Positions 39,949 to 49,134 of a stretch of DNA of 64,000 nucleotides are shown one piece after another. This DNA is from Methylobacterium nodulans ORS 2060 (lineage in GTDB: Bacteria; Pseudomonadota; Alphaproteobacteria; Rhizobiales; Beijerinckiaceae). Numbering within the stretch: the first letter of the stretch is position 1; every line of letters starts with the position of its first letter. The notes under the pieces are model-generated. The model was not told where the DNA came from and did no database searches. It worked only from the letters and a program-made list of their open reading frames with translations. The position numbers and the translations under genes were made by a program. The DNA lies in NCBI RefSeq assembly GCF_000022085.1, contig NC_011894.1, forward strand, positions 3,623,501 through 3,687,500, given 5' to 3'.

Positions 39949-40319
39949 CAGAGGCGGCACCTCAGAACCCACGCGGCGCCCGCCGGGTCGGAGCTAACGG
40001 CTGGCGCGCTGCCGCCGGACGAGGCGATGGTGAGGGTCTGCCCGCCAATCGTGATCCGGCCGCCCTCTACAGGCTGGACGTCGAGGGTCTTGGTGAGCAC
40101 CATGACCTTCCAATCCTTCGCCGCGACGAGGCCGCCCTGGCGCTCGTAGGCGGTCCACTCGTCGCGCTGGGCTTTGCAGGGGAAGGTCTGTGGCGCGCCC
40201 GGCGTTGGGTCGTAGCTCGGCCCGGACGCCGGCCCGTCGACCTCATAGACGGCGTCGACGTACATCCAGGAGAAGGCCGCGCCGAACACGCCCGCGAGGC
40301 CACCGTCGAGCAGGCCCAT
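39948..40319 (-). CDS. Phage head-tail joining hypothetical protein
   Basis: A 123-aa protein (MGLLDGGLAGVFGAAFSWMY...) with a beta-rich C-terminal half (RITIGGQTLTIASSG; AAWVLRCRL). By position and size it resembles head-closure or head-tail adaptor proteins, but no signature was recognised. Overlaps both neighbours slightly. Confidence 0.6.
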   Translation of the reverse strand: MGLLDGGLAGVFGAAFSWMYVDAVYEVDGPASGPSYDPTPGAPQTFPCKAQRDEWTAYERQGGLVAAKDWKVMVLTKTLDVQPVEGGRITIGGQTLTIASSGGSAPAVSSDPAGAAWVLRCRL

Positions 40320-40573
40320 CAGCCGAACATCACTTCTGGCATATCGATCTTGACGACGCCGCGCCACCACTCGCGGCGGACCTCGTTGCCATCGACGACA
40401 GGATGGCCATTCCCATCCACGACCCCGACAAGCACCTCGCCGAGTTCCTCGTCGGCGGTGATGCACCGGAAGACCTCCTGGCCATTCAGGGTCACCTTGA
40501 TCGCCGCAGGCGGGCCGCCCCACTGCAGCAGGGTGCGGTAGCCGCTATCGCGCTCGTCGACCGAAATTCGCAT
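40319..40573 (-). CDS. Small phage connector-region protein
   Basis: An 84-aa protein (MRISVDERDSGYRTLLQWGG...), strand-rich with two Trp near the C-terminus. ATG 40573 shares the TGATG overlap with the previous gene; the in-frame GTG one codon earlier is unnecessary. Role unknown; encoded between connector and joining proteins. Confidence 0.6.
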   Translation of the reverse strand: MRISVDERDSGYRTLLQWGGPPAAIKVTLNGQEVFRCITADEELGEVLVGVVDGNGHPVVDGNEVRREWWRGVVKIDMPEVMFG

Positions 40574-40956
40574 CACACCACCAGCACGGCCGGGAAGCGG
40601 GAGCGGATCAGGTCGAGCAGCTCGCGCCCGTAGGCGGTCTGGCTGAGGGCACCGTTAGCCGAGGCCGCGGCGGCGGTTCCCGACCGATCGAGCTGCAGCT
40701 GGCCGGAGCGGAACGAGGTGAATCCGAGCGCGCCGGCTGCGGCCAGTTCCGCCTCGGCGCCCGTGCCGATCCCGCGGGTCGTCATGTCATGGGCGGCCTG
40801 GAGCATCACGGCCTTGCGCCGATCCGTGTCAGCCCACCCGTCGTCGGCCACCGACGCCGCGTCCTCCAAGAACCCGGCGATCCGCTGATCCGGCACGGCG
40901 TCGAAGGCGGGAAAGCGGAGCTTGAAGTCCGCGGCGGTCGGGGGCGTATAGGCCAT
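40573..40956 (-). CDS. DUF4054-type head-tail connector protein
   Basis: A 127-aa protein: AADFKLRFPAFDAVPDQRIA, AVMLQAAHDMTTRG and SQTAYGRELLDLIRSRFPA, the pattern of DUF4054/gp6-like connectors that sit beneath the portal. Located between the capsid genes and tail-completion genes. Confidence 0.8.
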   Translation of the reverse strand: MAYTPPTAADFKLRFPAFDAVPDQRIAGFLEDAASVADDGWADTDRRKAVMLQAAHDMTTRGIGTGAEAELAAAGALGFTSFRSGQLQLDRSGTAAAASANGALSQTAYGRELLDLIRSRFPAVLVV

Positions 40957-40959
40957 GGA

Positions 40960-41301
40960 TCAGCCCTGCGCCGCCTTCGCCCGCTCGGCCTCGGTCAGGA
41001 GGCGTCGGCGGCCCCAATTCCCGACCTGAACGCCGCGCTCGGTGAGGTAGGCGCGCAGCTCGTCGTCAGTGAGCTGATCGAGCTCGGCGTCCTCCGAGCC
41101 GGCGGCCTCGTCGCTCTCGACCACCTCGCCCAGGACGATCTCGCCCTTCTCGACCCAGACCTTCAGGATCGGATCGTCGGGGTTATGCAGCTGGACGTCG
41201 GCGGTCTCGCCTCTCCGGAGGGTGCGCTGAACGGGTTTGCCCCGCTCGCCCTTCTCCCAGACGATGCGCGGGCCCAGGGCCCGGTTCGTGATCTCTACCA
41301 T
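40960..41301 (-). CDS. Phage protein with HeH/LEM-like C-terminus
   Basis: A 113-aa protein. N-terminal beta part (VEITNRALGPRIVWEKGERG), C-terminal DQLTDDELRAYLTERGVQVG with GNWGRRRLLTEAERAKAA, which is the pattern of HeH/LEM/SAP-like helix-extended-helix motifs found in small phage head proteins. Start MVEITNRALG chosen on N-terminal plausibility. Confidence 0.65.
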   Translation of the reverse strand: MVEITNRALGPRIVWEKGERGKPVQRTLRRGETADVQLHNPDDPILKVWVEKGEIVLGEVVESDEAAGSEDAELDQLTDDELRAYLTERGVQVGNWGRRRLLTEAERAKAAQG

Positions 41302-41359
41302 TGCGGGTCCTCTCGGATGGTCCTCGGATCGCACTCAGGGGCCTGGGGCGCCTTGCGGC

Positions 41360-42313
41360 TCAGATCCCGTCGAGGTAGCGGAAAGCGCCGGGGCGCCGGA
41401 TGTCGACGCCGCCCAGGCGGAAGGCGCCGGGCACGTCGAAGCGGAAGGGCCCGGTCTGCCACGCCGGGAAGAACCGGAAGGGCATGGGCATCCAGAGCTT
41501 CACGACCTCCGGGTCGCGCAGGTACGCGACCATTCGGGCGGTCCCGCCGGCGCCCGCCGTCTCCAGGCCGCGCACGCCGAACACGTTGAGCGGCTGGCCG
41601 GTCTCGATGGTGTAGACGTTCTTCCGCTGGATCCAGTCCAGCAGAGTCATCTGGTTGTACTGGTCGATGCGCCGCAGGCTCAGCGCGATCATCTGCTCGT
41701 AGGGCAGCAGCGCCGTGTCCGCCAGCTCGACGGTGTTGGAGCCGGTGAAGATGCCGGTCAGCAGCCCGTTGACGTCGGCCAGCACAAGCTCCGGATCCTT
41801 ATCGGCCCAGCGCGTGCTGCCGCCCGCGCCCGTGGGAGCCGCCGAACCCTGGGTGACGGCCGGGCTGTTGACGAGGCCGCTGTAGCCCTTGGCCGGGTCA
41901 CCGAACAGGGCAACCCGGTCGATGAACTCCTCGGAGGCACGCCGCGCGGCCGCGGCCTTGTCCGCCGAGAGGCTCATGTTCATCAGCTGCGCCTTGCCGA
42001 GCTCCTCGAGGTCGTAGCCGTAGCCGATGCCGGCCATCGAGACCGTGGTCTCGAACTGGCTGCGGAGCACGTCGGCCCGCGGCACGTCGTTGGCCTGGCC
42101 GGTGATCCACTTGGCGGCCCCGACCTGATCCAGCGAGAAGTAGGTGACCGAGGGGATCCACTCGGGGGCGTTGGTGTCCACCGGGACAAGCCGCGGGTAG
42201 CGGATCTCGGGGTACCGCGTCCGATACACCTGGGGCTCGATGAACGTCTGCTGGCTGACCAGGAAGGCCAGAGCACGGCGCATGTCGGCATCAGTGAAGA
42301 ACTGGCCTCGCAT
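41360..42313 (-). CDS. Major capsid protein (DUF2184 family)
   Basis: A 317-aa protein: MRGQFFTDADMRRALAFLVS, IRYPRLVPVDTNAPEWIPSV, YGYDLEELGKAQLMNMSLSA, DRVALFGDPAKGYSGLVNSP. This is the DUF2184 capsid type with a HK97-like fold expected. It is followed by connectors and preceded by a decoration protein and a DUF2213 protease, the normal order for this family. Confidence 0.9.
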   Translation of the reverse strand: MRGQFFTDADMRRALAFLVSQQTFIEPQVYRTRYPEIRYPRLVPVDTNAPEWIPSVTYFSLDQVGAAKWITGQANDVPRADVLRSQFETTVSMAGIGYGYDLEELGKAQLMNMSLSADKAAAARRASEEFIDRVALFGDPAKGYSGLVNSPAVTQGSAAPTGAGGSTRWADKDPELVLADVNGLLTGIFTGSNTVELADTALLPYEQMIALSLRRIDQYNQMTLLDWIQRKNVYTIETGQPLNVFGVRGLETAGAGGTARMVAYLRDPEVVKLWMPMPFRFFPAWQTGPFRFDVPGAFRLGGVDIRRPGAFRYLDGI

Positions 42314-42373
42314 GGTCAGTCTCTCCTTGCGATTGACTTCGATTGTGGGTGGGGAGATCCGGCTCGCGTCGGA

Positions 42374-42817
42374 TCAGGGGAGGTTGAGCTTCAGCTTGAC
42401 GAGCGCGCCGCTCGCGCCGCTGCTGTCGAACACGGCCCGCAGCGCCGTGTTGTCCGTGGCGGTGACCGTGAAGGCGCCAGCAGCGGTCAGGTAGGCGGGG
42501 GCGCCGGCCGTGACGGGTCCGGAGGCCTTCACCCAGACGGTGCCGCGCTCCATCACCGACACCGTGTCGCCCTTCGGGTGCAGGTCGCCCGTGGCGTTCG
42601 CCAGCGGGAAGTGATCGGCGACCGTGACACCGCGGAACACCGAGCCGGTGGCGGCGATGCCGTTGGCATCGGCGCCCTGGAAGGCCGGCTTGCCGAAGCC
42701 GATCCCACCGGCCGACTCGATGACGCGGGAGATGATCCCGCCCGGCTCCATGGAGGCGATCATGCCCTCGAAGGCCGGGGCCATCTCGCCGGGATACGTG
42801 GTCTGAACCGCAGGCAT
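42374..42817 (-). CDS. Capsid decoration/cement protein
   Basis: A 147-aa protein (MPAVQTTYPGEMAPAFEGMI...) with VFRGVTVADHFPLANAT, GDTVSVMERGTVWVKASGPV and AYLTAAGAFT, the pattern of Gp24-like structural cement proteins that precede DUF2184 capsids. It would stabilise the expanded capsid. Confidence 0.8.
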   Translation of the reverse strand: MPAVQTTYPGEMAPAFEGMIASMEPGGIISRVIESAGGIGFGKPAFQGADANGIAATGSVFRGVTVADHFPLANATGDLHPKGDTVSVMERGTVWVKASGPVTAGAPAYLTAAGAFTVTATDNTALRAVFDSSGASGALVKLKLNLP

Positions 42818-42870
42818 TTACTGCGCTCCTCTTGGGGATGATCTGGACATGGCCGAGGAATGGCCTTGGA

Positions 42871-44091
42871 TTACTGCGCCGCCTGACCGGGCCGCTCCTT
42901 GTAGGCGTTGGTGAGATAGTCGACGTTCGCTGCGTAAGCGTCCGCGAGGACGTTCTGACCGCCGGCCGGCTTGATGCCGTCCGCGATGGTGCGGGCGAGG
43001 GGATCGGCCGGCTTGTGGTCCTTGGCGATCGCCAGGAAGGCGCCCTCGACCGCGCCGTCCGTGAGATCCTTGGCGCTGTCGCCGAGGCGGGCGGACACGA
43101 CCTCGCGGCGGATCTGGGCGTCGGTCTTGCCGGCATCCGTGAAGGTCGCGCCGATCACGCTCTTGGCCACGTCGATGACGCTGGCACGCGCCGCCACCGC
43201 GGCCGCCAGCTTATCGGGCGTAAGGGCCGCATCCTCGACCTGCTTCTTGAGGACCGCGATCTCGCCGTCCTTGGCCTCGATGGTCTTGCGCGCCTCGGCG
43301 AGCTCGCCATCCTTCGCCTCGATCGCCCGGGCGTGGGTCGAATTCGCCTCGTTCAGCTGCGTGGTGAGCGACACGTTGTCCGTCGTCAGCTGGCCGATCT
43401 GCTTCTGCAGGCCGGACACCGCGACCACCGCAGCGTCGCTCATCTCGACGGTGTGGCCGTCGATTGTCAGGGTCTTCATGGGGATGGCATCCCTCTGCTG
43501 TTGCTGGTCGGAGAGCACCCGCATGGTCTTCACGTCGGCGGGGTGCTGATCGCCGATGCGGCAGTCGGGGCCGGCCCGCCCGCGATCCACGATCGCGACG
43601 TGATCGACCACGATGTTGGTCTGGCGGGCGTCGTAGGGCCGCCCATCCGGGGTGGTGCCGGGGGTGAAGTCGAGGTCGCAGGTGTAGCCGACCGACAGCT
43701 CTCGCTTGCCGTTCTTGACGGCCTCGATGGCGCCCTGGTCCGCGATGAGCATCGGGATCCGGACGAACTCGCCGTCGCGCAGCACCTCCTCGCCGACGTG
43801 CCCTCGCGCCACGCTCCGCCAGGTGGCCGGGGTGACGGGGGAGGACGGGTGATCGAGGGTGACCGGCTTGTGGCCGAAGGTGCGCAGGGAATCGGCCCGG
43901 AATACCTCGTCGGCGTCTCGGTAGATCCGGACGATCGGCATCTCGGGCTTGCCCACCTCGGCGCCCTGGTAGAGCTGCACGTTGCCCCCCTGGGCGGCCT
44001 TGGCCTGGACGACGAGCGAGCCGTTGCGCATCTCGCGTGCGTTCGCGATCTCGGCGGCCTCGCCGAGCGACAGGTGATCGAAGAACTGCAT
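42871..44091 (-). CDS. DUF2213 prohead protease/scaffold
   Basis: A 406-aa protein. N-terminal DUF2213 domain (about 1-175; LRTFGHKPVTLDHPSSPVTP, GHVGEEVLRDGEFVRIPMLI, KRELSVGYTCDLDFTPG, DHVAIVDRGRAG with candidate catalytic residues His in LDHP and Ser in ELSVGY). Then a coiled-coil scaffold part (about 215-300) and helical C-terminus. Met205 (ATG at 43479) with GAGGGAT upstream could be an internal start giving a 202-aa scaffold alone, as in lambda C/Nu3. Confidence 0.82.
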   Translation of the reverse strand: MQFFDHLSLGEAAEIANAREMRNGSLVVQAKAAQGGNVQLYQGAEVGKPEMPIVRIYRDADEVFRADSLRTFGHKPVTLDHPSSPVTPATWRSVARGHVGEEVLRDGEFVRIPMLIADQGAIEAVKNGKRELSVGYTCDLDFTPGTTPDGRPYDARQTNIVVDHVAIVDRGRAGPDCRIGDQHPADVKTMRVLSDQQQQRDAIPMKTLTIDGHTVEMSDAAVVAVSGLQKQIGQLTTDNVSLTTQLNEANSTHARAIEAKDGELAEARKTIEAKDGEIAVLKKQVEDAALTPDKLAAAVAARASVIDVAKSVIGATFTDAGKTDAQIRREVVSARLGDSAKDLTDGAVEGAFLAIAKDHKPADPLARTIADGIKPAGGQNVLADAYAANVDYLTNAYKERPGQAAQ

Positions 44092-44232
44092 GGGGATCCT
44101 GCCTGAAGGCCCGCCGGCGGATGGCGTTGTTGAAGCGCGGACGCTGCGGCGCTATATTTGGGTCAGTCGCGAGCCGTTTTGGACGTAAAGCTCGGGGGGA
44201 TCTTCGGATCAGGCATCGAGCATCGCGACACC

Positions 44233-44634
44233 TCACCTCTTCCACATCGACACCATCTCGATCCGTCGTTTCGCACGCTGAACCTCCCCGATGTAGGTAT
44301 AGGTTCGCCCGCGGATCGACTTCTCAATGATGATTCGCGGCTGGCCATTCGCTGGGTTCGGGTCACCCGGCAAGAGTCTGTCCGGCTGCCGAACGATCTC
44401 GCGAGCGAGTGCGAAATCCAGCTGTGTGATGGCGACTTGGCCGCGCGCTGCCTCAGCTTTTGCATTGCCATGCTTCTTCAGCGTGTGGCTAATACCATCC
44501 TGTGAGATCGAGTGCCGGAAGCCTCGAACGTCGATGTTAGTCAATCTGCCGATTTCGCCCGACCGCGACACCCGACCCAACGAGGCGCGCAGCACGCCGG
44601 AACGTGGCTGGCCAACAGCCTCGAGGAGTTGGGC
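44233..44634 (-). pseudogene. C-terminal nuclease domain of the split portal gene (PBECR-like)
   Basis: 133 codons with no proper start, ending at the stop at 44233. The segment NIDVRGFRHSISQDGISHTL, KKHGNAKAEAARGQVAITQL and YIGEVQRAKRRIEMVSMWKR matches phage Barnase-EndoU-ColicinE5/D-RelE-like nuclease domains. It begins exactly at the IS630 target TA. Joined to the portal ORF at 45695 it continues in frame (WTSGL then AQLLEAVG), for a full protein of about 789 aa. It is now separated from its promoter and start. Confidence 0.8.
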
Positions 44635-45696
44635 TAGAGCGGGGTCCGAGCGGGTTGAAACCGTGGTGATGGCAACGCGTTGGCCGGTCCCCGGGGGGGC
44701 GGCTCAACGGAGGTGGCCCATGCCCTCAGCTTTGTCTGTCGACCTGCGCCAGCGCGTCGTCTCGGCCGTTGCAGAAGGCGCCTCCTGCCATCAGGCCGCC
44801 GCGCGCTTCGGGGTCAGCGTGGCCAGCGTCAGCCGCTGGTCCAGGCAGCAGGAGGGCCAGGGAGATGTCACGCCCAAGCCCATGGGCGGCGACCAGCGCT
44901 CGCAGCGCATCGAGGCTCATGCCGAGCTCATCCTGCAGACCTACCAAGCCCACCCGCAGAGCTTCCTGCATGAGCTCTGCGAGACGCTCCAGGAGCAAGG
45001 CGTTCCGGTCAGCCGCAGTAGCCTGTCGCGCTTCTTCGCCCGGCACCGCATCACGCGGAAAAAAGGGCGACGTACGCAGCTGAGCAGGAGCGGGAGGATG
45101 TAAAGGCGGCTCGTGAGGCGTGGTTTGCCGGCCAGCTTGAGCTGGATCCGGAGCGACTGGTGTTCCTGGATGAGACCGCCGCCACCACCAGCATGGTCCG
45201 CCGCTACGGCTGGGCCCCGCGCGGCGAGCGTTGCCGCCTCGCGGCACCCGCAGGGCACTGGAAAACCACCACTGTGATTGCCGGGCTGCGCACGAGCGGG
45301 CCTGACGCGATCGCTCTGCTGGACGGCCCTGTGACGGGCGAACGCTTCCGCGCCTACGTGACCGACACCCTGGTCCCCACCCTGAGACCCGGCGACACCG
45401 TGATCCTGGACAATCTGGGCGCTCACAAGGTGGCCGGCGTGCGCGAGGCGATCGCGGCAACCGGGGCCCGGCTGCTTTATCTTCCTCCGTACTCACCTGA
45501 GTTCAACCCGATTGAGCAGGCCTTCGCCAAGCTGAAAGCGCTGTTGCGCAGGGCGGCGGCCCGCAGTGTCAGTGAACTCTGGGCGGCGATCCACCAAGCC
45601 TTCAAATGCTTCTCGCCGGCTGAGTGCCGCAACTACTTCACAGCTGCTGGATACGAGGATGATGCTTACGCTTCAACCTGATCGGGAGCGGCTCTA
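44635..45696 (+). mobile_element. IS630-family insertion sequence
   Basis: About 1062 bp including a duplicated TA at each end (44635-44636, 45695-45696), the IS630 target. Imperfect terminal inverted repeats: left TAGAGCGGGGTCCGAGCGGG(TTGAA), right, read inward, TAGAGCCGCTCCCGATCAGG(TTGAA). It holds one transposase in two frames. It interrupts a phage portal-type gene. Confidence 0.88.
44720..45681 (+). CDS. IS630-family transposase (two frames, -1 frameshift)
   Basis: Frame one (44720-45103, 127 aa) has the HTH part (LSVDLRQRVVSAVAEGASCH; QAAARFGVSVASVSRW). Frame two continues to 45681 with the DDE domain: VFLDETAATTSMVRRYGWAP (D), TVILDNLGAHKVAGV (D), YLPPYSPEFNPIEQAFAKLK (E). They join by a -1 slip at AAAAAAG (45059-45065): after RKK the reading continues RATYAAEQEREDV, as expected for the family. 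GGAGG precedes the ATG. Confidence 0.85.
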
Positions 45697-47662
45697 GGCC
45701 AGAGGTCCACCGCCCGCGCGCGTCACGCCGCTGGTTCGGGTTGTACGCGTCCCGAAAAGGGAGGGTGGCGTTCGGCCCACCTCCCAGGCTGTCCTCGGCG
45801 AGCCTTGCCCGCCAGTTCTCGGTGATCGGCTCGAAGATCTCCGGCCCGAACACGAGCGGCCCGTTGTAGGGCTGGACCTGATCCAGATCGACGCCGTCGG
45901 CCGAGAGCGCGAAGCTGACGTGCGGCTGGTAGTCCGGGTGGTCCCACGCCGCGCCGGCGTCCCGGATCTCCTGCCAGCGCCAGCGCAACTCGCTGGATGA
46001 GAACAGCAGAACGACGACATCGCCGAAGCGCTCGACGAGGCGCGGCCCGCCAGCCTCGACCTTGAGCTCGGCGCCCTGCCAGGTCGGGCCGACCGCCATC
46101 CAGTCCACGGGCTGGCGGCTGTAGGCGATGGTCACGTGGAGCTCACCGGCCGGATAGAGATCGGTGAAGCCCTGGCTCTTCGCCCAGGCGAGGAGATCGG
46201 CGCCATTGAGCAGCTTGCGGCTGACGTAGAGCGTGCGGGGCGCGGCATCGGCAACCTGCTGGCCGCCGGCCACTCGGCCGCGGAGCGGGACCACGTTGCC
46301 GGTGCCGGTGAAGCCCTCGGCCGGCTGGCCGTCCGGCCCGAACTGGTCGGCGTCGAGCTCGCCCTCGGTCAGCGGCGCGTCGCCGTGCTCCTCATAGGCT
46401 GCGTCGATACCCGGGAAGAGGCCGCTGTCGACCGCGGCGCCCTTGGTGCCTTGCGCGAGGATTTCCAGAGGCGCGAGCTTAGCCTTGGCGAGGACCGCCA
46501 CCGCGTCCGCCACCGTCTTGAAGGCGTCGGCCTTCTCCTTCTGGGTCGGCTGGTAGAGCGGGTTCCACTCGTACCAAACCTCGGGCGGACGGGCGCCGAG
46601 CGCGTGGCGGATCAGCAGCTCGTCGAGGCGGCGGATCGCCGGGGTGAGCTCCACCTTCTGCCGGGCCGCCACGTGGTCGTAGTAGTTGCGGGTGTCGCTG
46701 TCCCCAGTGGCGTTGAGACCGGACGGCGACTGGCCGAGCAGGCGTGTCGCCGGGATGTCGGCCGCGCCGGCCGCGATGAGCAGGAACAGCCGCACCACGT
46801 CGGGCAGGCCAGCAAAGCTGATCTGCTTCTGCTCGAACACCTCGCCGTCGGGGCTCTTCCCATCGCCCTCCAGCAGGAGCATGCCGAACATGCTCTTCAT
46901 CCGGGCGGCGTAGGCGAAGCGGTCGGTGAGCCGCCGGGTGCCCTCCTCGGTCGAGAGATGCTGCGACAGGCCCGGGACGCTGATGACGTCCTGCTTGGCC
47001 TCGGGCAGCATGGCGTTGACGTAGGCGGCCGAAGACGTGGCCTGGTCCACGGCCTCGAACACGGCCTGCAGCACGCTGTCGCCCCAGCCCCGCTCGGTCG
47101 CGCTCTGCACGCTCTCCAGAATGGGCGCGCCGATGAGACGGACCACGCGGGAGGGGTGGATCGCCTGCTGGCCGCGCGTCGCGCTGACGAGCTGCCAGGA
47201 CACGGGCTCCCCGAACCAGGGCGAGGCCGGATCCCGGTCCGGCTCGCCGGGCGTGATCTCCTCCCGGCCGAGCACGTGGAGGTAGCGGATGCTGCCCTTG
47301 CCCAGGCGCTCCGGCACCAATGGCTGCGCCGGATCCGACGCTCCATCACCGATGAGGAGCGCTGCGCCGCCGTCGCGCCGGGCCATCCGCAGGCCGTCGA
47401 GCAGCTTCTGCCGGACGCCGAGCGCGGTTTCCGCTGCCTCGATCGCCTCGACCTGCGCATCCTCCGCCTTCCAGGCGCGCCACTCGCGCAGCATGTCGAA
47501 GGCGACCACGTCCACGACCTTGCGGGCGATCCAGTTGCCCCGATAGGCCGCCTGGATCTCGGGCAGGGGCCGCGGGACGAAGACGTGGACGTTGCCGACC
47601 GTCTTGTCCTTGGCCGTGCCGAGGCCGGAGATCAGGTTGAAGAGGTTGTCGACGAGCCACAT
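45638..47662 (-). CDS. Portal protein (DUF1073) fused to Acb1-like 2H domain, C-terminus cut by IS630
   Basis: A 674-aa ORF whose last 18 residues come from the IS. Residues about 1-430 form the DUF1073/phage_portal_3 domain (RPLPEIQAAYRGNWIARKVV; IHPSRVVRLIGAPI; YYDHVAARQKVELTPAIRRL; WNPLYQPTQKEKADAF). Residues about 485-625 carry two H-x-[ST] motifs, HVTIAY (H509) and HVSFAL (H581), the 2H-phosphoesterase pattern of Acb1, which degrades CBASS cyclic nucleotides. Then NPNQRRDARGRWTSG, a typical phage linker. The family link is from memory; activity is inferred. Its ATG overlaps the TerL stop. Confidence 0.87.
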   Translation of the reverse strand: MWLVDNLFNLISGLGTAKDKTVGNVHVFVPRPLPEIQAAYRGNWIARKVVDVVAFDMLREWRAWKAEDAQVEAIEAAETALGVRQKLLDGLRMARRDGGAALLIGDGASDPAQPLVPERLGKGSIRYLHVLGREEITPGEPDRDPASPWFGEPVSWQLVSATRGQQAIHPSRVVRLIGAPILESVQSATERGWGDSVLQAVFEAVDQATSSAAYVNAMLPEAKQDVISVPGLSQHLSTEEGTRRLTDRFAYAARMKSMFGMLLLEGDGKSPDGEVFEQKQISFAGLPDVVRLFLLIAAGAADIPATRLLGQSPSGLNATGDSDTRNYYDHVAARQKVELTPAIRRLDELLIRHALGARPPEVWYEWNPLYQPTQKEKADAFKTVADAVAVLAKAKLAPLEILAQGTKGAAVDSGLFPGIDAAYEEHGDAPLTEGELDADQFGPDGQPAEGFTGTGNVVPLRGRVAGGQQVADAAPRTLYVSRKLLNGADLLAWAKSQGFTDLYPAGELHVTIAYSRQPVDWMAVGPTWQGAELKVEAGGPRLVERFGDVVVLLFSSSELRWRWQEIRDAGAAWDHPDYQPHVSFALSADGVDLDQVQPYNGPLVFGPEIFEPITENWRARLAEDSLGGGPNATLPFRDAYNPNQRRDARGRWTSGLEPLPIRLKRKHHPRIQQL

Positions 47663-49134
47663 CAGCCGGTCACCGCCAGCATGCCGTAGGCCGGTTTCGC
47701 GACCTCGCCGAAGGCGCGCGACAGCGCATCGACCTGGTCCTTGAAGGCGCCGTTCGGGAAGGACGCGACCTCATCGAGGAAGGCGTCGTTCCAGGCCCCC
47801 TCGACAAGCACGATGTTGCCCGCCTCGGCCTGGGCGGAGACCGGCTCGGCCCGGGTGACCTTGTCCCCGCTCTCAGGCGTGGCCCGCACGACGAAGCCCT
47901 CGAGCTGGCGGATCAGATACTGCGCCTGGGCCTTGCCGGCCTGCCCAGGATCCTGGGGGAGCGAGATGCGGCAGTCGCGGCCGTCCTGCTGGGCCGTGTT
48001 GACGATCATGCGCTCCACCCCGCCGGGCGACAGCCGATCCCGGCGCACGTCCGCGATGTAGAGCCGCTTGTCCGGGCCGCGCCCGAGCTTCAGGCCGGCG
48101 GTGTAGGCGGGCTGGCTGCCCTGCTTGGCCTCGCTGGCGGCGAGGTCCCAGGCCCGCACCCAGACGCAGCCCGCCGGCGCGGCGCGCACGACGGAGAACC
48201 AGGAGCGCTTGAACAGGCCGCCCTCGCGCGGGGCCGGGCGCTGCTGGTACTGCCCCGCGTAGGCGTAGGAGCCGGCATCGCGCTTCAGCGCCTCGACGGT
48301 GGCGCGCGGGAATCGCACCGGGTCGAGGAGCTCGCCGTCCTGCGTCCGCGGGTCGACGAAGAAGGGCGTCCGGCACCGCCGCTCCGGCTCGAACTCCATC
48401 GGCAGGCAGAGGTGGGTGTAGCCCATGCCGAGCTTCAGGATCGTGCCCGAGATGTCGTCCTCGTGCAGGCGCTGCATCACCACCACGATCGCCGATCGCT
48501 CCTGGTCGTTGAGGCGGTTGATCGCGCCCTCGCGGAACTTGCGGGTGGTCCGGTTGCGCTCGGCCGCGCTCTCGGCGGTCTCCGTGCTATGGGGATCGTC
48601 AATCAGCAATCTGTCCCCACGCTGCGAGGTGAGCGATCCGAACGGCACGCCCTCGCGGGTCCCCGTCGAGCTGTTCGCGAAACTCGTCTCGCCGGCGCGG
48701 CTCAACACGACCTCGGGCCACAGGCGGCGGTACCAGGGCGACAGGACGAGGTCGCGCATCTTGCGGGTGTCGCGCGTCACCGGCCCGTCGTTGAAGGCGG
48801 TGGCGAGGTAGCGCAGGGAGCGCCGCCCCTTCGGGCCCCACTCCCAGGCCGGCCAGATCACCGAGACGACGAGGCTTTTCGACGAGCCGGGCGGCACGTT
48901 GATCAGGAGCCGGTTCAGCCGCCCGGCCGTGATCGCCTCGAGGTGGACGCAGAACGCGTCAAGGTGCCAGTTCCAGATCAGCGGGGCGTTGGGCTCCAGA
49001 ACGTGCCAGGCCTCGCGCACGAACCCGGCGAGGGATTGGCAGCGGGCCCGGATGACCTCGGCGTCGCGGTCGAGGGCTTGCCGTTGGGCCTCAGCCGTCC
49101 GCCGGGCCCTCTCCTCCCTCACCATCCTCAGCAT
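47662..49134 (-). CDS. terL: Terminase large subunit
   Basis: About 490 aa. ATPase domain with Walker A at about 81-87 (NVPPGSSKSLVVSV) and Walker B at about 176-180 (RLLIDDPHSTETAE), motif ERSAIVVVMQRLHEDDISG, then a nuclease domain (VWVRAWDLAASEAK). It packages DNA through the portal. The start is uncertain: in-frame starts exist at 49194, 49134 and 49125, none with a clean ribosome site, and it overlaps the small subunit gene. 49134 (MLRMVREERA) is a compromise. Confidence 0.9.
   Translation of the reverse strand: MLRMVREERARRTAEAQRQALDRDAEVIRARCQSLAGFVREAWHVLEPNAPLIWNWHLDAFCVHLEAITAGRLNRLLINVPPGSSKSLVVSVIWPAWEWGPKGRRSLRYLATAFNDGPVTRDTRKMRDLVLSPWYRRLWPEVVLSRAGETSFANSSTGTREGVPFGSLTSQRGDRLLIDDPHSTETAESAAERNRTTRKFREGAINRLNDQERSAIVVVMQRLHEDDISGTILKLGMGYTHLCLPMEFEPERRCRTPFFVDPRTQDGELLDPVRFPRATVEALKRDAGSYAYAGQYQQRPAPREGGLFKRSWFSVVRAAPAGCVWVRAWDLAASEAKQGSQPAYTAGLKLGRGPDKRLYIADVRRDRLSPGGVERMIVNTAQQDGRDCRISLPQDPGQAGKAQAQYLIRQLEGFVVRATPESGDKVTRAEPVSAQAEAGNIVLVEGAWNDAFLDEVASFPNGAFKDQVDALSRAFGEVAKPAYGMLAVTG

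Noticed and set aside
43211..44245. 344-aa minus frame and 424-aa plus frame across the DUF2213 gene
   Set aside because: Shadows of the 406-aa DUF2213 protein, which has clear conserved motifs.
44327..44719. Long N-terminal extension of the IS630 transposase frame
   Set aside because: It starts outside the element, in the phage nuclease sequence on the other strand; ATG 44720 with GGAGG is the real start.
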